A DNA stretch of 64,000 bases from Liquidambar formosana (taxonomy: Eukaryota; Streptophyta; Magnoliopsida; Saxifragales; Altingiaceae), in the NCBI GenBank assembly GCA_039720395.1, contig CM077831.1:30047695-30111694 (forward strand). The letters run 5' to 3'. The position numbers and the translations under genes are program-made. The notes beneath the pieces are model-generated. The model was not told where the DNA came from and did not search any database. It was given only the letters and a program-made list of their open reading frames with translations. This document shows, in pieces, positions 36,774 through 49,907 of this stretch (positions within the stretch are counted from its first letter, which is position 1; each line of letters starts with the position of its first letter).

Positions 36774-37622
36774 AAAGGAAAACAAAAGGAAAGAAAAAAA
36801 AAAAAAGAGAAGAAGAGGGCCGCCGACGGGAGGGAGGGCCGGCGAGCCAAAACCTCCATTTTTTCCGGCGACGGGAGGGAAGAGAAAGAAAAGGAAAGAA
36901 ACGCAGCGGGAGGGAAAAGGAGAAGAAAAGGAAAAGAAAAGGAAAGAAAAAAAAAGAAGAAGAGAAGAAGAGGGGTGCGGGAGAGGGCGCCATCGCCGGT
37001 GGGGTGGGTGCCGGAGATAGTCGCCGGTGGGAGAGGGGTGCAGGAGAAGGGATGGGTGGGGGTGCCCTTTTTGGTAATTTTGTATAATAATTTTTCTAAT
37101 TAAAAAAATGGGGGGCAACTTATTAGATTGGGGGGTTGCAATGGGTTAGGTTTGAACGTCGCCGTCGCCGTCGCCGAAACCCTAACCCTACGTCGGCATG
37201 GAGAGGAGGAGGAGGGGGTTTGATCATCATCCATTGTTCGCCGAAACCCTAACCCTACGAGCAACTTTTTTTCTTTCAAAATTGTTTAAAACCCTAATTC
37301 TCCGTTTAACCTTTTGAGTGTTCCATTTAACTTCTGTGATTTCTTCAAATTTTTAACATTATGGTTCGATTTCAGGTCATTGGAGATGTCTTAAGGATTC
37401 GACAAATTCTCACTAACTTGATCAGGTACTGATTTCTCCTTTGAGGATTCCATAGATTATGTCAGATATATATATATATATATATTTTTTTTTTTTTGCA
37501 GCTAGGCTTTTATACTGTGACTTTTGATGCATCCTTGTATGAAAAAATCATATGTATTTTCCCATATATAATATAACTATATTTGAGCCACATATGTGTT
37601 TTTTTTTTTTAATTTTTTGTTT

Positions 37623-37915
37623 TTAATTATATTTTTTTATGAAGTAAAATTTTGTTAGAAACGGTTGGTGGAGGTGCACAATTTCTTCTTCTTCACTCCA
37701 GTCTATGATGGTGAAGTGTGCAAAACTATCTACCTGGAGGTTACTGCAAGCAAACCATAGGAATTTTGCTACAGGGCATGAGAAGAGAAACAAATGCTCA
37801 GTTCTCTTCATCCCTGGCACAGATTGGGCAATAAGGATCATCTGAGAAAAATAATGAAAAGGGAATTTTTTATGATGTTGATGGCACTTGGGTATAATAA
37901 TGGCCTACCATCATG
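37623..37915 (-). mobile_element. L1-type LINE relic in AHK5 intron, copy 2
   Basis: Uninterrupted version: minus-strand ORF 37841-37623 with EHLFLFSCPVAKFLWFACSN. The zf-RVT-like reading is from family knowledge; only a short stretch remains. Confidence 0.55.
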
Positions 37916-38192
37916 AAAGATGATTTTTTTATTTATTTAAAAATTTATTTATTTATTTTTTTAAATGGGTGACTGATTTTAGCAATAATAGTGAAACACA
38001 TGATATTATGGACTATCATATATGAAATGTACATCCAAGACTGTTTAAGCATATAGGCAATTAGGCATCCAGCAGGGTATCAGTCTGCGCCGTAGGTATT
38101 TCGATGAGTACACTCCAAAATTTTCTGACCTGTTGCATTTAAATTACATGCATGAATGCGTATTCAATCATCTTTAAAATTAAGTCTTTAAG

Positions 38193-38228
<36 letters not shown>

Positions 38229-39640
38229 TGTAGAATGGAGATAAAACTCATGACAAAGGATCAATTCCCAAAATCTTTTCCTTCTTTGGACTGATCACTT
38301 ATAAATCAGGATTATGCAACTAGCTGCTAAATGATTATATAACAGATGTCAGGAACAGATTGAACTAGTGTATTTTAATATGATTTCAACGGATTCAAAA
38401 ATATTGAAGTATATAGATGGTTATTAAATATCATCTGTGAATCAACACTTAACTTTTTTTTTTTATATTTTATTTTATGAATGCATCAACATTTAATATG
38501 TGATCCAATGAAACAAATATAGATATTGTCTCATCTGAAATTGATGATGTGACAAGTACAATTATTGGTTGCAACTAAAATAATTATATGCATTATGCTT
38601 AATAATGCTTATTAAATTTGTTGCATCTTTTTCGTGCATTCATTAGTTTCTACTCTTTGCAGCAATGCGATCAAGTTTACCCATGAAGGGAAGGTTGGGA
38701 TAAAGCTTTATGTGGGACCAGAACCATCTGTTGGTGACGGAGAACGATGTCATCAACAGTTAACTGCAGATCAGCCCACAGTTTCAGAAGATATACAGAA
38801 AGATGAAAATGCCTATCAACATCTCAAACTAGCTGTGACAAAAACGGTTTTCATGGTCAGAGACATGGGGAAGGTCCTTATCAAAATCATAGGCTTAGTG
38901 ATGAACCTAGAACTCCAGTTAAGAGTGGATCCTCAATGGATGGAGATCAAATGGAGCATCCTCACCCAGTTGAAACAACAGTGTGGATACGCTGTGATGT
39001 ATTTGACACAGGAATTGGAATACCGGGTATGTTTTAAATGCCAATCTCCTTCTTGAATCAATATTTTTGAAACGTTGAATGTAGGATTTTATTGCATCCT
39101 TTTACACTGTCTTTCTTTTGCTCCAGCTGTTTATTACATATCTGAGTTGATTTCTGGTACAGACTTCTGAAAGTTTTCATTATCATGTGACAGAGAATGC
39201 TTTACCTAATCTCTTTAAGAAATACATGCAAGTCAGTGCAGATCATGCTCGAAAGTATGGTGGGACAGGACTAGGCCTTGCAATCTGCAAACAACTGGTG
39301 AACTCCTTTAGCTGTCAATTATGTTTCCTTCTTGTTCAAATTTTGTCTTCCATTCATTATGTATTAGGAAATTCTATGAAGTGGATATAGAGAAGCATTC
39401 TTGCTTTATCTATGCTTACCACTTGCTACAGGTTATATATATATGTACATTTGTATAGATATATATGTACGTTTGTGTAGATAAGTATGCATTCTTATCA
39501 TTGAATCTTGTTGTAAGATCCTTCATTAAAGGTCAGGAGTGTTAGCTAAGGTTTCTTCTTGAGATAGAAGTTTTATGTTGTGAAAAACTGCAACTTGAAA
39601 GTTTTATGCATTAAGTGTTGTTAACTTATGCACAAGAAAC

Positions 39641-40295
39641 CAAGGACTTAAATATCGATATCGATGGATATATCGAGGGTCCAAGAACACGGATATATCG
39701 GATATATCGATGGATATATCGAAAATTTCGATATCGATTCAAAGATATGACGGATATTGTTAGTTAAATATGTATATTTCCATTGAAACTCTGGAACAAT
39801 GATTAAACTCTAATAAACAGTTTAAAATCAAAATATTGCAATTTAAATGTGTAATTGACAAGTTTGTATTATGTATTGTATATATAAAAATTGTGCCACA
39901 CTTAGCAAAAGAATGAATTTTTAACAAAGTAAATAAAAGTTGTTACTTCATAACACTAATTTAAGTCATTAGTTTAATTGAAATATTTATATAAATCAAT
40001 ACTAAAAGAGTAAGAGGTGATAATTTTGACACGATAACAAGAAAATGAATATCTCGATATAGTCGACATATATCCTCGATATTGTGGATATATTCGATAT
40101 ATCGACGATACCATGTGAAATACAGAAGATATTATGGATATATCGAGATTTTTGCGATAATATTATCAAAAATATTGACAATATCGTAAAGATATTTTGT
40201 GAAAAAGATATGTCAGTTAGATATCGTATCGAGGGGTACGGATACACGGATATATCGTGGATATATCGAAGATATCGTAGATATTTAAGTCCATG
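39641..40295. mobile_element. hAT-like element rich in ATATCGA motifs, copy 2 only
   Basis: 8-bp duplication CAAGAAAC (39633-39640, 40296-40303). TIR CAAGGACTTAAATATC versus inverse CATGGACTTAAATATC, 15 of 16 matching. Copy 1 has the empty site at about 5203. Both inner ends are dense in GGATATATCGA-type words in both orientations, and the middle is AT-rich. The overlapping ORFs in the element are a by-product of this repeat. Confidence 0.88.
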
Positions 40296-43244
40296 CAAGA
40301 AACCCACAAAAAATTAGAAGTTACTGAATATGCAAAATTTACTATCATAATACTGTCAATTAGAAGTCAAAAGGACATGTAAGTGGTGCTAAACCTTTCC
40401 TCTTAAACTTTCCTCTAAGTTGCATGGGCCACATAATCCAAGGTCAACTGATTGCAGATACGTAGTGCTGACTACACTACTTTTCTGTAATCGCCTCACT
40501 TCCTATGAGGTGAGTGAAGTACCCTATTTTTATCTCACTGGTAGTGGAAAGTTTCATAGAAAAATTATATAGTTTGCTAGTAATTTGTCATTTTTCCAAA
40601 CTGATATCATCAATAACTTTGTCAATATCTTTATGTTTTGGACCCTTGATATCTTCATTAATATCGATATTTTATTCATTGAGTCCGTGTAAGTTGGCAT
40701 TCTAGCTTATGCATTAATTGGAGAAATTTAGTCCTTCATATAGAGCAAAGAATTTATATTGTTAGAGGTTCTAGGATTTCATAGCCCCTTCTGAATCTGT
40801 TATCCTGTCAAGCCATCAAAAATGTTTATGTTATATGGATCATTGTTTATGTTATATGTTTCATTTTCCTTTTTTGCAACTTTAATTTAGAAATTATCAG
40901 ATATACTGTGATATTCTTAATGACATTTAGGTTTTATAGTACACTCCTTAACATCTATATGCATTTGGAACAGGTTGAGCTAATGGGGGGTTGTCTCATT
41001 GTGTCTAGCCGAGTGCACTACGGGTCCACATTTATGTTTGTACTACCTTACAAGGTTTCAAATACATATGATAATTCAGACGATCCTGATGAGCTCTCTG
41101 ATACGGTTGATCATGATGCTGCAGCCGATGCTAACATTAATGATATAACTGCTGGATTTTTCCAATTCCAACCACTCACTCTGGGTTCTCTGTTCTCTTC
41201 TGGTGGATCTAGCAGACCCCAGAAACTATCACATCATGGTATCGGGTATACTGGATTACATAAACTCAATGGGTTCTCAGAGAATTCCTATTCATTCCCT
41301 ACTAATAATGTCACATCAAAAGAGATGGCTTCACTTGAGGATGCCTGCTCAGTGGTTGATGCTGCAGAGACATTATCTGAACCTGAAAGTTCTTTAAGGC
41401 ACAGCCCAGATCTTGACAAAAATGCTGTAGGTAGAGGCAAATTGTGCCAAGATGATGCAAATGGTCAATTACAGGGATCTTATATGGATTCCATTGATCA
41501 CTCACAGGCAAGCAAAGAAGTGGGTGATATGACAAAGACAACTGAGACTCAAGAAACATGTCAGAGGCAGGAAAAATCCGACATAAGTTCCCAGTGCATT
41601 TCTAGCAGCAGTCCTGAAGTGCCCAAATCAACATCGAAACCTAAGATCCTTCTTGTAGAAGATAACAAGATTAATGTAGTGGTGACACAGTCAATGATGA
41701 AGCAGTTGGGCCATAACATAGATGTTGTATATGATGGAGTTGAAGCTGTGCGTGCAGTTCAGTGCCATGCTTATGATCTCATTCTAATGGTAATTTCTAC
41801 AATCCTGAAAGTTTTGTTTTATGGTGGTTGCTTTTTACTGACTTGCTAAGCATTCCTTTCTTAGAACACACACACATACGCACAATCTGGATCAGCATCG
41901 TGTTTAAGCTCCCCAAAGGGAGTTTTTCAGAGTAAGAACAAATAGTTAAGGGAATATGAAAATTAGTTTTAACATATAAGAGTAATATTTTATTGTGAAC
42001 TGTGACTATGTGCAGGATGTTTGCATGCCAGTAATGGATGGCTTGAAAGCTACAAGACTGATTCGTTCTTTTGAGGAAACTGGCAATTGGGATGCTGCAG
42101 TGGAGGCTGGAATTTCTTCAGATACATTACCAAATGGCCAGGCTTCAATGGCATCTACAAAGCGGTTCCCCATCATTGCAGTAAGTACTTTTAACTCTTA
42201 ATGCCCCTCAGAAATTGGTACTATATAACTTTAATTAATGCAAGAATTCCCTCTTCTTGGCTGTTAATTTTTTTTAGCATGTTTATAACTATTATAAACC
42301 TACACAAGTGGGTTTGTTTGTACTTTATACAGTACTAGTTTAGTCAGGTTAGAACCATTGTAAAATGCTTTCTTCATCGCGTATTCCTTAACAATTGGCA
42401 CTCAGCTCTTGGAAGCCCCTATTGTTGGGCCCTCCTATGATGATTTTCTAGTTTAAACATTAAGCCAATATGGTGATTAATGATTAGTCCTTTCTGAATT
42501 AACCCAAAAAAAAGTCCTCTCTGACTGTCCAAAATGTTACTATAAATCAGAAACCTAAATCTGAGTAGGCTGGTTTTCTGCTCAAAATTAGTATTTAATA
42601 TAACCTATGGGTTTCTTAGGATTTCTGGCAAATGCATCCGAAGATGTTTTATGGTTTCTGGTTTGACAAACAGTTTAGTTTTTATCAGTGATTGTTTCTT
42701 CTTGTCAATCTTCACTATATATAAGTTTAGGCAGTAGTTTTAATTCACTGATTTGTTATTGTATGCATTTACATTGGCCTAGAGTAGATGTAATAGTAAA
42801 TAGATAATATATGTTTAATTTTAAAATTTTAAAATTTTAAACTTTTATATATAATTATAGGTACATATCCACTAACAAAATTAGTTGGTAAAAATGCAGA
42901 TGACAGCAAATGCATTGGCAGAGAGTGCAGATGAGTGTTTTGCAAACGGTATGGACTCATTTGTGTCAAAGCCTGTTAATCTTAAAAAATTGAAACAGTG
43001 TCTTGAACAATTTTTGCCATGATATCTCCTGTAAATTGTGAATGTGTATTAAAGTGACTGCATGCTAGGAAAGTTTTGTAATCAATGTATCATGTTCTTC
43101 TCAGCCATTAGCATCTCCTATTAAATTGTATCAATCACTGTCTTTTTTTTTTGTGTCCTGGGAAAATGCAGGTATGAAAAGTCAAGTGGATGTCTTTGAG
43201 AGTATATTCTTATTGTATTCTCATCGATAATTTTTGCAATTATC

Positions 43245-43710
43245 AACCAACCTTTTATATTAACAGGAAGAACATGATACAACAAAAATGCCCAAGAACA
43301 GAGAACACCCCAAGCTAAAAAGCAACAGTAGCAAATATAACAACCCCAGCTAGAAAATTCAAAACAGGAACGACTAGAATCCCAACATAAATAGACCCCA
43401 AACGTAAACGACATGCAGGCAATAGAACTTAGACAAAGGCAACCCCAGAAACAAGGCATAAACAAGAAAACTCTAAGAACTCTAACAAAGTGGAGCAAAA
43501 AACATGAAGCAGATCACGAGAAAAGGACAGAAAAACCTGGAATGAAAGCAACTGCAGCAGCTGAAGCAAAGAAAAAAAGCCAGCAAAACCAAACCCAATC
43601 CTTTACAGCCAAGGGTGAGGAGAACAGCAAGAGAGGAATGCCCTGATCACTTGAAGCGCAAGTGGGAGATAACTTAACGCCCCATACCTGATTTTCTTTT
43701 TGATTCACAC
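43245..43710 (-). mobile_element. LINE 3'-end relic between AHK5 and GLR-A, copy 2
   Basis: Twin of 8150-8640. The minus-strand ORF 43498-43121 reads through it and is not a gene. Confidence 0.4.
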
Positions 43711-44203
43711 TCTTCTTAGATTTACTCATAGGAAGGTTTGTTTTCTCGATCATCCTTGTTTTTCCTTTTGGTATGCATTTCTTTTGCAATCTGGAAACTT
43801 AGGCTTCTGATATTGGTTTTTTTTTTTGTTTTTTTTTTTTTTCTGCCATTAATCTGATATCAGTTACTGAGGAAGAAAGAAAGGGAAACAGATTCTGTCA
43901 CCATCTCTAGCTTTGTTACTTCTATTGGAAGAGGGCTTCAGTTACATGGAACAAAAAGTGATCCCCCAACATCAAACAACAGAAAAACATAGATTATATT
44001 AACATGTGATGGAAATGATACAATGATTGCAAGAGTAAGAAACATCCCTCAACATCAAACAACAGCAACCCATCAACTACAAACAACCCAACCCAAAGAA
44101 ACGGGAGCAAAACAAAAAAGCTAGGAAAGCACAAACACACAACATTACACAAATCAGACCAAGAGCAGGTCAAAACATCCAAAATTCTAATCCAAATCAA
44201 ATA

Positions 44204-44953
44204 CTAATTGTTTGCATGCGCTATCTGAGGAGATATTGGACTCTCTTCATTTGAGCCAGTAAGCTCAATAGCTGATTCCATTTCTTGAGGTGTTTGCATG
44301 TTTGGACTCAGATGGCCATGTTCGGCAGAAAGTGTACCTTGTTCTCCAGGAAAAACAAAGTTGCAATCTGTTTGATTTGAAGAGCCTGATGGAGTTGGAG
44401 GACAATTAGTATTTGGTGAGGATTCAACTGCATCCATACGACCCAATCCATCGATAGCACTTCTGCCTTGTGACTCACTTTTCTTGAAAGTGTGGGATCT
44501 AAGGTCTTTTTGGTCGAAGTGCTTCGCTATCACTGTGACTTTCCTTTGTAAAGAAGCCTCGGCATCAAAGTGCATCAAGATATGCCTGTGTTCGTAAAGG
44601 AACGTAGCAATAAATATGATGAGAGCTAAAGATGAAGCAATCGCAGCAATGAGGAATAGGCCCCAAAAGCTATCGAGACCGAGACTATCTCTGTTCGAAG
44701 AAACTGTGGGGTTGGTGTCTACACAACTGGTTTGGTCCCCGAGCCAAGTTTTCTCAATTTTTACCATTTCATCACTCTGCGTCACACTTAAGATTGCCCT
44801 TGAAACATCAGGTACTAGAGGGGAACCTATTGGGAAGGCCTGAAATTATCGAATACATATATAAGAATCCTTCACTCAAAAAAGAAAAAAAAGAAAAAAC
44901 AATATATCTATATATATATATATATATAAGAATCCTTGTAGAAAAGTTATGCA

Positions 44954-44988
<35 letters not shown>

Positions 44989-47608
44989 ACATACAAAACC
45001 AAATCCCTCAGTCTTATACGTAGGTCCAACCATGGTATATTTGGAGCAATATTTTGCAAGAAAAAGCCTAATGTAAGGGATTTCGTCAAAAGCAGCAGCA
45101 ATACCACCATTTGCACTCCCTTTCGATAAAGCTTCATCATATTCTTGTGGAGAATTATACATCCTAAGCTTGGATTCGTCAAAATTCATCTGAATCAAAA
45201 GTCCCTGAACAAAAGATCCCTGTTGGTAGCCCACGTACTCCCCACGCTTAATGAGATCATTCACATCTGTGAATGTCGGCCGGAGATTTTGAACTGTTAA
45301 CATGGAAGTTAAGCTGGCCGTGTAACTTTGAGTAAGAATGAGCACCACAAAAATCCATATGATCACCACGAACCTGCCCAAGTTACTCACCACTCTCTCT
45401 CCTGTGAGCACATATAGCAGAAAAAGATTATTAAGTATATGAATTCCAATGACTTTTGAAATATAACTTAATTAAGAAATATCTTGAAATTTACTTGCAT
45501 GGGCATGTTATAGTGGAAAAGTTATGGAATTTCGGTGCATTCAAGGTTAAATGCATGTTGGGGTAAACCATACAAGAATCATCTTTTTCCAAATCGCCAT
45601 GGGAATTTTATACCTTGGCTTCCATGGAAGATTCTTGACTTTGAAACATTGCTAGAAAGAGTTCAATTAAGATTGCTAAAAAATTTTCATCACTACTTTG
45701 AATATTAAAGAGGTGGAGTGAAAATTACTATGTGCAAAAACCATGGTTGAAAACGAGCACCAAAAGATTGTGCCGACTTGATGTGAAAGAGGACCCCTAA
45801 AATCTTCATTTATTCGGTGTTCGAGGAGCCAAATTACAAATCCTATGAAAACAAAGAAACAACCACTTGTCACCCAGAGGTCCCAAGTCAAAGGCTTCAA
45901 GAAAACCCATGCATTCTTCCTGTTGTGGTCTTTGATCGGCACAAACATTGATATGCCAGATTCGGTGTATGGTAGTGTAAAATCCACATAAAAGGACCTG
46001 TCTTCTCTGATAGTTATATCTCCCACCACAGCGTCATATTTCTGTTCATAATAAACAAAAAATAAAATAAAAGAAATGATCCATTGTTTTTGTGTAAAGA
46101 AAAAAATACAGAACTTCAGATTCCATGAGAGAATCAAAACATTTATTTATTTATTTATTTTTTCTCATATCACCAAATGTGCCTAAGAGTATATGGGCCT
46201 GAGATTTACCTGTAAGGGTTTCCGTGTCACCAAAAAGATTATATATGATCAAAAAATTTGAACTAACCTGGACATGAACTTGATAAATCAAATCATCGTA
46301 AGTGCCAGCACTCGTGCCATTAGGCATCGCGAAGGGAATGAAGTCATAAAGAACAGCATACGGTAATTTAGCCATCACAGCATTGAAGATGTCTATGCAG
46401 TAACCTGTTACATTCGTAGTGTTAGTGCTAGGATCTCTCACATTTACGAATTCAGAAAAACCTTCCTTCACTGGAACTCCTATTTTCAACTTCTTCCCAT
46501 CTGTCGGTATGACCCAACCCCTAGGAACAGATGTTGTTTCACCTGGCCATATAATAGGTCCGAGATTGGCCTTAGAAGTAGAGTAGACGCTTGTGTTGGA
46601 GAAATTCAATATTCTTACGATTCCATAGTTTGGTGTCCAAAATCCAATCTCTCTCCCGCCGCCCTTACCATTCACGTTTACTATCTGTAATGCTGATAAT
46701 TGTAGTTGCCCATCAACGAGACGGAAATCTCCAGTAAGGCCTTCAAATGCAGTATTTGATAATGCTTGCCGTAATTTTGGACCAATTTGAGAGACTCCAA
46801 ATGTTGCGAGATCTGTTGAATTCTCAGATTGGTTGGTTTTCTGGAAACCAAAGTTTGTAGCACCAACTTCCTCAACTGCCATGGCTACTGCCAAAGCAGC
46901 ATCATAAGCCCAAAGTCCATAAATGCTCAATTTGGCACCGAGAATGGTTGGGTTGTCTTGTTGGAATTTCCTTCCCCATCGGATGCTAAAATCTTCAAGC
47001 TCTTTTGTTTTTGGAACGTAATTCTCTACGCCCACTACCCCTTGCATTGAATCAATGATGGAAGGATGCATCGAACTCAAGAGATTACTTATCCCACTAG
47101 TTACGATCCAAAGACAGCCTTCACTCATCATTCCAACCTCTTTTGCTTTTAGAAAAAGGCGAGAGCCGAGAGGGGGAAACATGTGCACAATGAAAACTCT
47201 AGTTTGCATTGTCTTCAAGTTGTAAAGCTCTTGACCAATTTGGTCATCGATCGGTGGCAGATGGAGGAATGACACTCCGGTAGGGGACACGGGTGTCAAT
47301 CTCTTGCAACGCATCAATCAGAAAAGGAATCAAACCTTCTCCATACTCGTTGTCCACGTAGATGGGCACGACCTCTCTCCATCCAAAGGCTTTAAGAATT
47401 GCACTTACGGCTTTTACTTGGGACGAGTCATTTTGGGCGGCTCGTATAAAATATGGATTCCGAATTGGAGAAAGAGCAGGGCTGGTTGCAGAAAATGATA
47501 TAATGGGCACCTGAGCTTTGTATCCGAGATCAGTTATAAAGCCAGCCTGCGTCGAGAATTCTGGTCCAATGATGGCTGCCACTTCGACATTTTTAATTAA
47601 GTCCAGAG
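44204..47608 (-). pseudogene. Glutamate receptor-like gene GLR-A, exons 2-5, copy 2 (4-bp frameshift in N-terminal domain)
   Basis: Copy 2 of GLR-A. Exons on the minus strand: 47608-46268, 46041-45729, 45401-44995, 44839-44204 (TAG). Exons 3-5 are open and in phase (313, 407, 636 nt): pore SFSTMVFAH, SYTASLTSML, M4, and a full cytoplasmic tail ending IAHANN, so the tail frameshift of copy 1 is absent. Exon 2 carries an ATCG duplication (ATCGATCGG at about 47247-47255; copy 1 reads ATCGG), which breaks the amino-terminal ligand-binding-like domain after PPSAT. A 3-bp in-frame difference lies near 46306. The intron after exon 4 starts with a long CT microsatellite. Likely exon 1 candidates are 52233-51984 and 54914-54659. 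Read as a pseudogene broken at a different point from its twin. Confidence 0.86.
44957..44988. repeat. (GA)n microsatellite in GLR-A intron 4, copy 2
   Basis: About 14 GA units against ~5 in copy 1 (9839-9850). GLR-B has GT and GA runs at the same spot (59110-59151). Confidence 0.85.
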
Positions 47609-48409
47609 CTGTGTTTGACAGAAAAAAGAAAAATGAAAAATGAAAGTATAAATGTTGTTTTTCTTTTCAGTAGTCTTCTCAGAAATCAAACAAGGCACAA
47701 AGGGAAGCTTATTATTCCAGTTTGGAGAATTATAGTATTTGTTATCAATAAAACATCAATCCATCTTTGAGTCCGGCAAAACAATAGTAGTGGCTGTTTT
47801 TGGGAACAATTCCTAAATCAAACTTTTCATCATAACAAACAATATTTTAAATGGGACAATTTTATATACAAACTTAGAAACAGTTTTTTAAGACTGCTTT
47901 ATGTGATTTATATTCTGGTAAATTACACTTACATCATTTCTAGTATCTGATAGTTACAAATACACCTTCTCTTATTTATGAAATTATACTGTCACCCCCT
48001 CTCAATCTGGTCGGTAACTGCCATTAACAAAGATAGGTAAATGACGTAAATACCCTTATATGCAGTTTAACTAACATCCCTCTCTCCTTTCTTTATGTTT
48101 CTTCCTCCCGTCTCCTCTGCTTTTCTTTTCTTCTTAGCTCCTCTGTAAATTCTTCTTCTCCATTTTTCTCCTTCACTCCCCACTACCCTAATCCGCATCT
48201 CGCATTCCTTTAATCCTATAACCCAACTCCATACGCCATAAAAGCAAGAACGCAGGGGTGTCCCAATCAGGAGGTCACCATCCAACTATCTAGTGCTTGA
48301 TCACTACTTTACATTTCTATTATTCATCTAATCGCTAACAGCAAGCTCAGCCTCCATGGATCCCTTCCAAAGTCTCTATTAATTTTCTGCCACTACAAGA
48401 GCTCCATTA

Positions 48410-48444
<35 letters not shown>

Positions 48445-48985
48445 TTTGACCCAAATGAATGGCCCTATACAACTCATTAGTCAATAACATATACTAGCAG
48501 TCAAGTACACGCGATGCATGTGACACACCATGCGTGTGTGATAGCCATCTTCCTAAAATAAAAAAAAAAGATAAGAGGGAGACTAGATAGAATGGCAAAA
48601 CTGTTTTTGTGGTAGATTGGGAAACGTGAGAATATAATGGGAGAGAAAGGGAAAAACATGGAATGGTAGAAAGTTTTGTATAACTGTTTTGAAGTGATCA
48701 AATTTACTAATTAATCCGTATGGAAGATAAATTAGGGGTGTTTTAGTAAATTCAATTACAATCCAATTATAAAGAGAATTCTCTTAATATAATAGTATAT
48801 ATTTAATCTAATATATATATATAATAACCACATGGCATCTTCTTTATTTCTAAGTGTTTTAAAAGTTGTATCTCCAATTTCCAAAAGTGATAACCATTTA
48901 ATTATTTTTTAAAAACACAATATTTTTTTCAAAGATTCTAACCATTTGTTTTAATTTAAAAGACACAATCTTTCCAATCTTTCCA

Positions 48986-49210
48986 ATTGAATAATTGCAC
49001 TTACGGCTTTTACTTGGGGGATGAGTCATTTTGGGCGGCTCGTATAAAATATGGAGATCTTTTTGAAGAAAGAGAATCGCTTGTTGCAGAAAATGACATA
49101 ATAGGCACCTGAGCTTTGTCTCCGAGATCAATAATGAAGTTGGCCTGCGTCGAGAATTCTGGCCCTAGCTACGATGGCTTGCACCTCTACATTTTTAATT
49201 AAGTTCAGTG
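48986..49210 (-). pseudogene. Relic of a third GLR exon 2 (5' part), copy 2
   Basis: Twin of 15294-15533 with the same loss of the downstream part, so the truncation predates the segmental duplication. It ends a few bases shorter at the left (GAATAATTGCAC joins directly to unrelated sequence). Frameshifted and without downstream exons. Confidence 0.75.
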
Positions 49211-49907
49211 CTGCATTTCACAGAAAGAGCGGAAGAAAAATAATTGGAGGTTTAATTTTTATTTTCGTTTCATTTTCTTCTCAGAAATCAATCAAGGCAC
49301 AAAGGGTAACCTTTTATTTTAGCTCGGAGAATTATCGATCAACAACACATCAATTGATCTTGCCACTTTAAACTCCAAGTTTTCTTCCATTCCTGATACT
49401 GCTGCCGTTTTGTTGTCATTGTCAATGCGTTTAAGAGTATTCAGATACTTAATTAAAATCTCCAATGGATAAAATTTTAAATTTTGAATTTAGCAGAAAA
49501 TCATACTCCAATATGCTATAAGTTTACCATGTGACCGTTTCACGAGAGTGAAAAGAAATATCGAAACAGTATTTCTAACTACCCAGCCCATTCCCCCATT
49601 TTTTTTTCCCTCGAGCCCCAAAAGAATGAGGAAATTAACTAAATAATGGAAAATTGATGTGGTGTATTCTATATGTCACAAGAAATTAGCCTTTTAGAAT
49701 TAATTGTGCTTTCAAGTTTCAAGTGATAAAAACAACAATCATATCAGATGGGATTTTATTAGGAAAATATTATTTCACTCACCTTTTATCAACCATCTTT
49801 TACCACCTATAGGATCGCCCTGAGGTTTTTTGGGACCTCAAGCGAATTTCTAATATGGGCCTCTTTACATATTCACACATAACAAAATTTTATGGAGACT
49901 GTTATTA
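49211..49907. other. Non-coding DNA, copy 2
   Basis: Corresponds to 15534-16441. No ORF conserved between the copies; nothing else seen. Confidence 0.5.

Larger units (their letters stand above)
31270..37143. mobile_element. Mutator-like TIR element hosting the retrotransposon
   Basis: Left end ATTGCAACCCCCCAATCT (31272 on) is matched by the inverted right end AGATTGGGGGGTTGCAAT (37125-37142), continuing as ATAAGTT/AACTTAT, a TIR of about 30 bp. Interior on both sides of the retrotransposon is GC- and purine-rich (GGCGACGGGAGGGAAG repeats at 31575 and 36868). Related TIRs occur at 10326 and 16442. No target duplication was resolved. Copy 1 lacks the element near 2300. Confidence 0.72.
29153..43022 (+). 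pseudogene. AHK5: AHK5-type histidine kinase fragment, copy 2 (5'-truncated, frameshifted)
   Basis: Second copy of the AHK5 C-terminal half. Exons: 29153-29246, 29348-29559, 29780-29910, 37376-37425, 38663-39026, 39194-39297, 40974-41789, 42016-42180, 42900-43022. It begins inside an intron at the duplication junction, so the N-terminus and the exon equivalent to 41-91 are absent and no promoter is expected. Splice sites look intact, and the receiver exon is open where copy 1 is broken. Defects: direct duplication TGTCA/TGTCA at 29481-29490 shifts the frame just after the H-box exon core; one A is missing at 38806-38809 relative to copy 1, shifting the rest of that exon; a 15-bp in-frame deletion lies in the receiver exon at 42113-42117. 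The intron between 29910 and 37376 is swollen to 7.5 kb by nested transposons. Residue differences from copy 1 include RIRQ (kept) and GGC in place of GGR. Non-functional as a kinase, by inference. Confidence 0.87.

Noticed and set aside
36686..37103. Lys/Arg/Gly-rich ORFs on the + strand and Ser/Phe-rich ones on the - strand
   Set aside because: Translation of a purine-rich low-complexity tract in the Mutator-like element; several frames are open for compositional reasons.
40002..40317. Two overlapping ORFs on opposite strands (77 and 101 aa)
   Set aside because: They are translations of the ATATCGA-rich hAT-like element; open frames arise from the motif.
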